Of a stretch of 64,000 nt of DNA, positions 59,873 through 64,000 are shown piece by piece. Each line of letters opens with the position of its first letter. The first letter of the stretch is position 1. The position numbers and the translations under genes were made by a program. Origin of the DNA: Limiplasma sp036652695 (lineage in GTDB: Bacteria; Bacillota; Clostridia; Christensenellales; Aristaeellaceae); contig JAVVVJ010000004.1 in the NCBI GenBank assembly GCA_036652695.1, positions 1 through 64,000 on the forward strand, written 5' to 3'. The notes under the pieces were generated by a model, which saw only the letters and a program-made list of their open reading frames with translations, did no database searches and was not told where the DNA came from.

Positions 59873-59885
59873 TGAACAATGTTCA
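59873..59885. promoter_or_regulatory. Palindromic operator of the two-gene membrane operon
   Basis: TGAACAATGTTCA, a perfect 13-bp odd-centred palindrome that begins where the -10 box ends. The form TGAACA-N-TGTTCA is like operators of some TetR-family repressors. No such regulator gene is within the window. Confidence 0.65.
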
Positions 59886-59912
59886 TTATATGCGCATTTC
59901 ATCCATTGTCAA
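59885..59912 (-). promoter_or_regulatory. Promoter of the two-gene membrane operon
   Basis: On the minus strand a perfect -35 TTGACA (59907-59912), 16-base spacer, perfect -10 TATAAT (59885-59890), with the operator at the transcription start. Two near copies of ATGCGCATT-CATCC (about 59850 and 59890) flank it. Confidence 0.8.
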
Positions 59913-60009
59913 TCCCCTCGCACCATTTTTTTACGGACAACTGCCCGTTCGTTTTTAGGAACAGCTCCAAGTAAACGACGGGAAAGGGGCTAGAGCAGCG
60001 GGCTCTTGC

Positions 60010-62334
60010 TCACGCCCCCTGCTGTTCTAGCCAAATCATATGCATCGTTCCATCAAGCTGCTCCAAAAACACGCCAACCTCCTGTTGAGCGCTGGCATAC
60101 TGGCTGCAAAGAGCATCAATCTGATGCGCAACCGCACCATCCGTCAGCGTCACAAAGGCGGAATGCTCAAAGTATCGGATGGTCGGCGCAATCCTTTGCC
60201 AAGCTGCGATCCCCTCGGGTGGGATCTGCCAGCGCAGAAAGTCTTCGTGATCTAAGTACCACTGCACGTTTTTCAATTGATCCTCGAGGGTTGAGCGCTG
60301 CACGGCATCCGTTTGTGCCGCAAGCTTGTTGGTTAATGTGGCCTTGTCAGCTTTATATTGCGCTATTTGCTGTGCGTAGTTCGGCTCTTCCACCGGCTCT
60401 ACCGCGTCCGGATGAAGCTTGTAATAGCGCACCACATCCGTATTGCGCGCGGCGGCGCAGGCGATGTAATCCCGTGCTAATTCCTGACGTTGCGATAGGG
60501 GATTGACGATTAACACGCTCAGGTAGCCGTGAATGACGCTTGTATCGACGTCCGAAAAGGCAAGAGGCAGCATTTCACCGCCGGATAGGCTGTCAGCAGT
60601 GGTCAACAGCTGATCGCCGCTACCACCCATGTAGAACAAGGAACGGTTTAGCAATTCAGCTGTCGGATACAGGTCGGCCTCGGATTGATGGGTAATGCCG
60701 CGGCTGAGCATGAGGCTGTTCACGCTTGCCAGCGCGTCAAGCGCTTCGCGTAAGGCAGGCGTATCAAAGCGTAGGGGTGCGTCTGGCGTGTCGTGCTGCT
60801 CCATATAAGCGTTGATCATGCGCTTCACCATGCTTTCATACGACCATTCATGCACAAAAAGATCGCCGTTATCAGGGCCTTCGCTTTCCTCAAAGCGGAG
60901 CATTGTTTGAAAGAAAGCAGTCCATGTGGTTGGTGGCGGTTCACTACCAAAGTAGGTCTGCCAAAGCTCGTTATTCACTTGCCACAGGCTGATGCGCAAC
61001 TCAATGGGGTAGGCGGCGAGCATCCCGGAAGTGCTTGTAAGCGCGTGCTGAATGGCGGGATGCAGGGTAGCCGCGCCGCTTACGAGAGTCTCGGATGCAT
61101 TCAGGCTTGCGGCATAGCCCTTCTCCACCAGCGTGGAAAAGGAACTGTCCACCATCACCTCAAAGATGTCGGTTTGATCATCGCCCGTTCGGATGCGTTC
61201 GGCAATATCAGCGGCGGTCATGCCGTCCTCATAACGCATGTCTAGCGTGATCTCCGGTCGCACGGCGGCAAAGGCGGCGGTCGAGGCTTCATCGGGAGTG
61301 CTGAGGCAAAGCTGTAGCGTGCTATTGGCTGTTGGCAGCTCCTTGGTGTTGAAAACCACAATGCCGTCCAGATTTGCGCCATAGCGGCCATCTTTGGTTA
61401 TGAAGCCTTGCGTAAACTCATGAACTAGGTTGCCGTAGCTGTGGGGCAGAATTCTTATGAAGGCCGCACCACCGATGGACTGATAAATGCCGCCTTGATC
61501 CATATAATAGATTGCGTCACTTGCTGGATCGTACGCCAAACCGCCGATGCCGTCATCCACACTGGGAAGCGCGTAGGTAAGATCGCTAAGCGCGCCAGTC
61601 GCCAAGTCAAGCGCCGTTAGCAGATAGGTATTTGCCTTGCTTCTGCGCAAAAGCAGCATGGAACCCTCACGATATAGGCACATGGCTTGCATGCCGGGCG
61701 TCTTGTAGCGCCTTGTGGCGCCGGTATGCAGTTCAAGGGTCAACACGGAATGATTCCAGTATAGGCTGCTTTCCTCTTCGCCGTATTCAGCTTGCAGGTA
61801 TAGCGTGGTATCATCGGCAAAGCTGGCGGTGTAGCAGCGCTGATCACCATTGGCAGAAAAAAAGTCCGCGTTGTCAAAGCCGCTTTCCTGCCAAGCAATG
61901 CCCTGTGCGTCCACTGTGCCGATGCGCCCGGTGTACTCGTTAACGGCATACAGCGTCTGCCCACTGACCGCTAGCTTTGTCATGGTTTGGTCGGCTTGCT
62001 CACGCTGCGCCTTGCTCATATCAGCATAGCTGACACGCTCATCCGGCCATGGCACAACGGCGCACAGCTTTTCGGGTGCGGCTTCGCCAAGCCCCCAGCG
62101 GTAAATGGAGCCATCTGCCATGCAGCAGTAAGCAACGTCGTTGCCAAAGAGCGGAGGAAATCGCATCCACCGCGTGCCCGTCTGCGGATACAGATAGCTT
62201 TCGACGGATGCTTCGTTAAACAATCCGCTGACGGCTTTTTGCGGCGGCGGCGTCGCAGACATCGCCAAGGCTTGCCCTGCCGATAAATGTAGCAATAGCA
62301 TGAGCATCGTAGTAAAACACAGTAGCTTTTTCAT
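60010..62334 (-). CDS. Secreted propeller - solute-binding domain protein
   Basis: A 774-residue exported protein. Signal peptide at residues 1-24, ending GQALA, with no lipobox Cys. Residues about 40-340 look like a beta-propeller of short repeats (AYCCMADGSIYRWGLG, LYAVNEYTGRIGTVDAQG, LLTALDLATGALSDLTY, IYYMDQGGIYQSIGG). Residues about 345-690 have the family 1 solute-binding pattern (STLQLCLSTPDEASTAAFA, DIFEVMVDSSFSTLVEKGY, EAD-rich helix, YIACAAARNTD). The tail (about 700-774) is helical. The ATG at 62334 follows GGA; 62343 is possible. No transporter genes adjoin it, so it may act as a sensor or surface binding protein. Confidence 0.82.
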   Translation of the reverse strand: MKKLLCFTTMLMLLLHLSAGQALAMSATPPPQKAVSGLFNEASVESYLYPQTGTRWMRFPPLFGNDVAYCCMADGSIYRWGLGEAAPEKLCAVVPWPDERVSYADMSKAQREQADQTMTKLAVSGQTLYAVNEYTGRIGTVDAQGIAWQESGFDNADFFSANGDQRCYTASFADDTTLYLQAEYGEEESSLYWNHSVLTLELHTGATRRYKTPGMQAMCLYREGSMLLLRRSKANTYLLTALDLATGALSDLTYALPSVDDGIGGLAYDPASDAIYYMDQGGIYQSIGGAAFIRILPHSYGNLVHEFTQGFITKDGRYGANLDGIVVFNTKELPTANSTLQLCLSTPDEASTAAFAAVRPEITLDMRYEDGMTAADIAERIRTGDDQTDIFEVMVDSSFSTLVEKGYAASLNASETLVSGAATLHPAIQHALTSTSGMLAAYPIELRISLWQVNNELWQTYFGSEPPPTTWTAFFQTMLRFEESEGPDNGDLFVHEWSYESMVKRMINAYMEQHDTPDAPLRFDTPALREALDALASVNSLMLSRGITHQSEADLYPTAELLNRSLFYMGGSGDQLLTTADSLSGGEMLPLAFSDVDTSVIHGYLSVLIVNPLSQRQELARDYIACAAARNTDVVRYYKLHPDAVEPVEEPNYAQQIAQYKADKATLTNKLAAQTDAVQRSTLEDQLKNVQWYLDHEDFLRWQIPPEGIAAWQRIAPTIRYFEHSAFVTLTDGAVAHQIDALCSQYASAQQEVGVFLEQLDGTMHMIWLEQQGA

Positions 62335-62762
62335 GTTGATCATCCGTCTTTCTGCGAAAGTCACCAGCGAGGCTATGAAACGCGGCGCTTTCGCTACACA
62401 ATAGGATTTGTTCTACTTGAGCTTGGGAAGGATACTTTACCAGCCGAGGAGCAGAGTGGCGGGGCGGTATAGCGGCCACCCCGCATGCCATGGAGGAAAT
62501 GCGCGCTAGACGGTGCCATCGGACACATCGGCAAAGCCCGTTCATGACCTCGTCCTCTATGAAACGTACCTTCCTACAATTACCATCCGCTTTTCTAAAA
62601 TTTTTTACAAGAGGAAAGCAATCAAAAGCCTCTTGGAAAACAGCATTCACGTCACAGGCAACCGCTTCAACACGGATGCACCTTTCAAGCCTCTATGCAG
62701 TTTTACACAAAAAAGATTCGCATTGTATTTTTCGATGGCCATTTCCGTTTTTCCTGTCAAGG
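62335..62762. other. Intergenic region without a recognisable gene
   Basis: This 428-base stretch is more AT-rich than the rest of the window, especially 62560-62760. Open frames cross it on the plus strand but have no ribosome site and no family-like pattern. I found no clear promoter, terminator or repeat in it; it may hold the promoter of the propeller protein gene. Confidence 0.6.
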
Positions 62763-63257
62763 TTATTGCGCGTAGGTGGTTTTCAGGCTAAAGCTCACAC
62801 CCCACACATAATAGGTAACAATCAGCTCCCGCACGGGATGCGAATCCTTAGGCGCGAGGATTCGCGCCGATAGATCGCCCTCGGTTTTGGCAGCCAGCGC
62901 ATGCGGCTGCAAATCGCCCACCTGCAAAATATCCGTTGGCTGAGGCACCACCTGCACCTCCACCAAATCAATGGGCAAAAGACAGCCGTTGCGGATGCGT
63001 AGCGTATAATCCAAAAACACATAGTCGCCAGCCGCTTTCCATTCCGTCGGCTTTTGGTAGAGGGTACCCGCAAAGGTTTCTTCCGTCACAGCATTTTTCA
63101 AATTTTCAAAATCCTGCGGATAGTCGCCAGCGGAAACGCCGTGAGAAGTAACGCTTGTCACCTCCACCTCCGCCGTTAAAAAGAGATAGCCCACCATCAA
63201 CACCATCACCACCACAAGCGCCAGCGATATGATGGCTCCAAGCTTAAGCGCGCGCAT
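62763..63257 (-). CDS. Single-pass membrane protein of unknown function
   Basis: A 164-residue protein with one N-terminal membrane segment (residues about 8-32) and an extracytoplasmic beta-rich domain (VEVTSVTSHGVSAGDYP, YVFLDYTLRIRNGCLLPIDLVEVQV, LIVTYYVWGVSFSLKTTY). The ATG at 63257 is six bases from GGGAGG; the ATG at 63263 touches it. It starts 17 bases beyond the stop of the OmpA-like gene and overlaps its end region closely, so the two are cotranscribed. I do not recognise a family. Confidence 0.7.
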   Translation of the reverse strand: MRALKLGAIISLALVVVMVLMVGYLFLTAEVEVTSVTSHGVSAGDYPQDFENLKNAVTEETFAGTLYQKPTEWKAAGDYVFLDYTLRIRNGCLLPIDLVEVQVVPQPTDILQVGDLQPHALAAKTEGDLSARILAPKDSHPVRELIVTYYVWGVSFSLKTTYAQ

Positions 63258-63273
63258 ACCCATCCTCCCTTCG

Positions 63274-64000
63274 TCAGCTGTCCGCTGATAGGATACCCCG
63301 GATTTCGTCAATCATTTCCGAATCCTTCAAGCGGAACTTGAATTCTACACGCCGTGAGGCGTCCATATCAATTGCGCCATCTGACGCATAAATCGGGTCG
63401 GAATAACTGCGCCCCTTGGCAGTCAGAATGCTGCGCAGCATTTCCAGCTGACTTGCCGTAAGGCTATTCATTTGCAGGCAGTAGCCAGCTACGCTCAGCG
63501 CACGCTCTTGGGAAAGCTCCAAGTTGCGCAGGTAGGTGCCTTGCGTGTCCGTATGCCCCTCAATGATGATTTCGCCCAAATAGTTCGCATATTCATCGCG
63601 CAGGAGCACGCCCAAATACACGGGGATGAACTGCTCCAGCAGCGCCTTGCCGCTATCCTTGATATTGTTCTTGCCAACGTCAAAGAACACGGCGCTTTCC
63701 AGCATAATATCGCCCGTGTTCTTATCTACGGAGGCCTTCAAGCTGGCGTTGGCAAACGCATCGCTCAAATCGCGAATAATCTCCGTGCGCACCCCTACCA
63801 GATCATCCAGCTTTTGCTGCTGGGTGTTCATGGCCTGCTGCTGCGTACCCAGAAGAATGGTCGCGTCCGCAAGGTCCTGTTGGTTTTTTTCAAGCTTCGC
63901 CTTGGCGGCGGTCAGCTCGGCTTTCTTTTGCTTCAATGCCATCTGCGCCGCTATGATGATCTTCTCCTGCTCCTCAAGCGTCAAGCTTTGATCGCTGAGC
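63274..64000 (-). CDS. OmpA/MotB-like peptidoglycan-binding protein, truncated at the window edge
   Basis: The 3' part (at least 242 residues) of a protein whose reading frame is open to the window edge; the TTG at 63984 is probably internal. Seen: a coiled coil rich in Gln, Lys and Ala (AQMALKQKKAELTAAKAKLEKNQQD in pieces), then a C-terminal OmpA-like domain: AVFFDVGKNNIKDSGKALL, IIIEGHTDTQGTYLRNLELSQERA, and RRVEFKFRL, with the peptidoglycan-contacting Asp and Arg of the family. It resembles MotB or ZorB-like cell-wall anchors, so the next gene to the right could be a MotA/ExbB-like partner. That cannot be seen here. Confidence 0.85.
   Translation of the reverse strand, partial: LSDQSLTLEEQEKIIIAAQMALKQKKAELTAAKAKLEKNQQDLADATILLGTQQQAMNTQQQKLDDLVGVRTEIIRDLSDAFANASLKASVDKNTGDIMLESAVFFDVGKNNIKDSGKALLEQFIPVYLGVLLRDEYANYLGEIIIEGHTDTQGTYLRNLELSQERALSVAGYCLQMNSLTASQLEMLRSILTAKGRSYSDPIYASDGAIDMDASRRVEFKFRLKDSEMIDEIRGILSADS

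Noticed and set aside
62490..62873. 127-codon rightward open frame in the AT-richer gap
   Set aside because: No ribosome site, no domain-like pattern, and it overlaps the end of the leftward 164-residue gene.
1..64000. tRNA, rRNA, CRISPR arrays, insertion sequences
   Set aside because: Read for these on both strands; no cloverleaf-like gene, regularly spaced repeat array or transposase frame was found.

Overview
The window looks like part of a draft or metagenome-assembled chromosome of a GC-rich, Gram-positive, Clostridia-like member of the Bacillota. Evidence for this: strong AGGAGG ribosome sites, many sigma-A type promoters (TTGACA-N17-TATAAT class), a perfect CIRCE element before groES-groEL, and the order ybaB-recR-(decarboxylase)-tmk that recalls the Bacillus/Clostridium dnaX-recR-tmk neighbourhood. 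There is one 100-N gap (23872-23971) and one 10-N gap (37085-37094). I saw no rRNA, tRNA, CRISPR array, insertion sequence or intact prophage.

Layout. 1-9200: a complete myo-inositol catabolic operon on the minus strand (iolR-iolJ-iolC-iolA-iolG-iolB-iolD-iolE), closed by a terminator, with direct-repeat operator candidates upstream. 9330-16640: a plus-strand housekeeping run (DUF4097 protein, ybaB, recR, rmuC, Orn/Lys/Arg decarboxylase-like protein, a HAD-thymidylate kinase fusion, mnmA). 16700-21730: a branched-chain amino-acid type ABC transporter with a fused permease-ATPase. 21760-23570: a split transketolase. 23590-27420: a Pro/Ala-rich membrane protein divergent from a VWA - PP2C phosphatase - protein kinase triad. 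27450-33290: a diguanylate cyclase and a small type IV pilus-like operon (pilT, pseudopilin-like genes, pilC, transglutaminase). 33400-34250: two small DNA-binding-type proteins.

34430-54150 is rich in glycan metabolism. It holds an N,N'-diacetylchitobiose phosphorylase followed by a phosphohexomutase; a histidine kinase - solute-binding lipoprotein - response regulator - GH36 group; malic enzyme, a GNAT, mutY and groESL; and a mannobiose phosphorolysis operon (cellobiose/mannobiose 2-epimerase, LacI regulator, two GH130 phosphorylases). 54170-58490: a LacI regulator fused to a cytoplasmic solute-binding domain, flanked by two HAD phosphatase genes whose promoters carry the same CACGTG-centred operator over the -35 box. 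58670-64000: two small membrane proteins under a palindromic operator, a secreted propeller plus solute-binding protein, and the end of an OmpA/MotB-like gene that runs off the right edge.

Taken together, the genes suggest a fermentative gut-type bacterium that degrades inositol and beta-linked oligosaccharides (chitobiose, mannobiose, probably alpha-galactosides), preferring phosphorolysis. Several solute-binding domains here lack permeases and sit in regulatory or sensory settings. The features most worth following up are the LacI-binding-protein fusion regulon, the TerY-P-like VWA/PP2C/kinase triad, the single-ATPase pilus operon and the HAD-TMK fusion.
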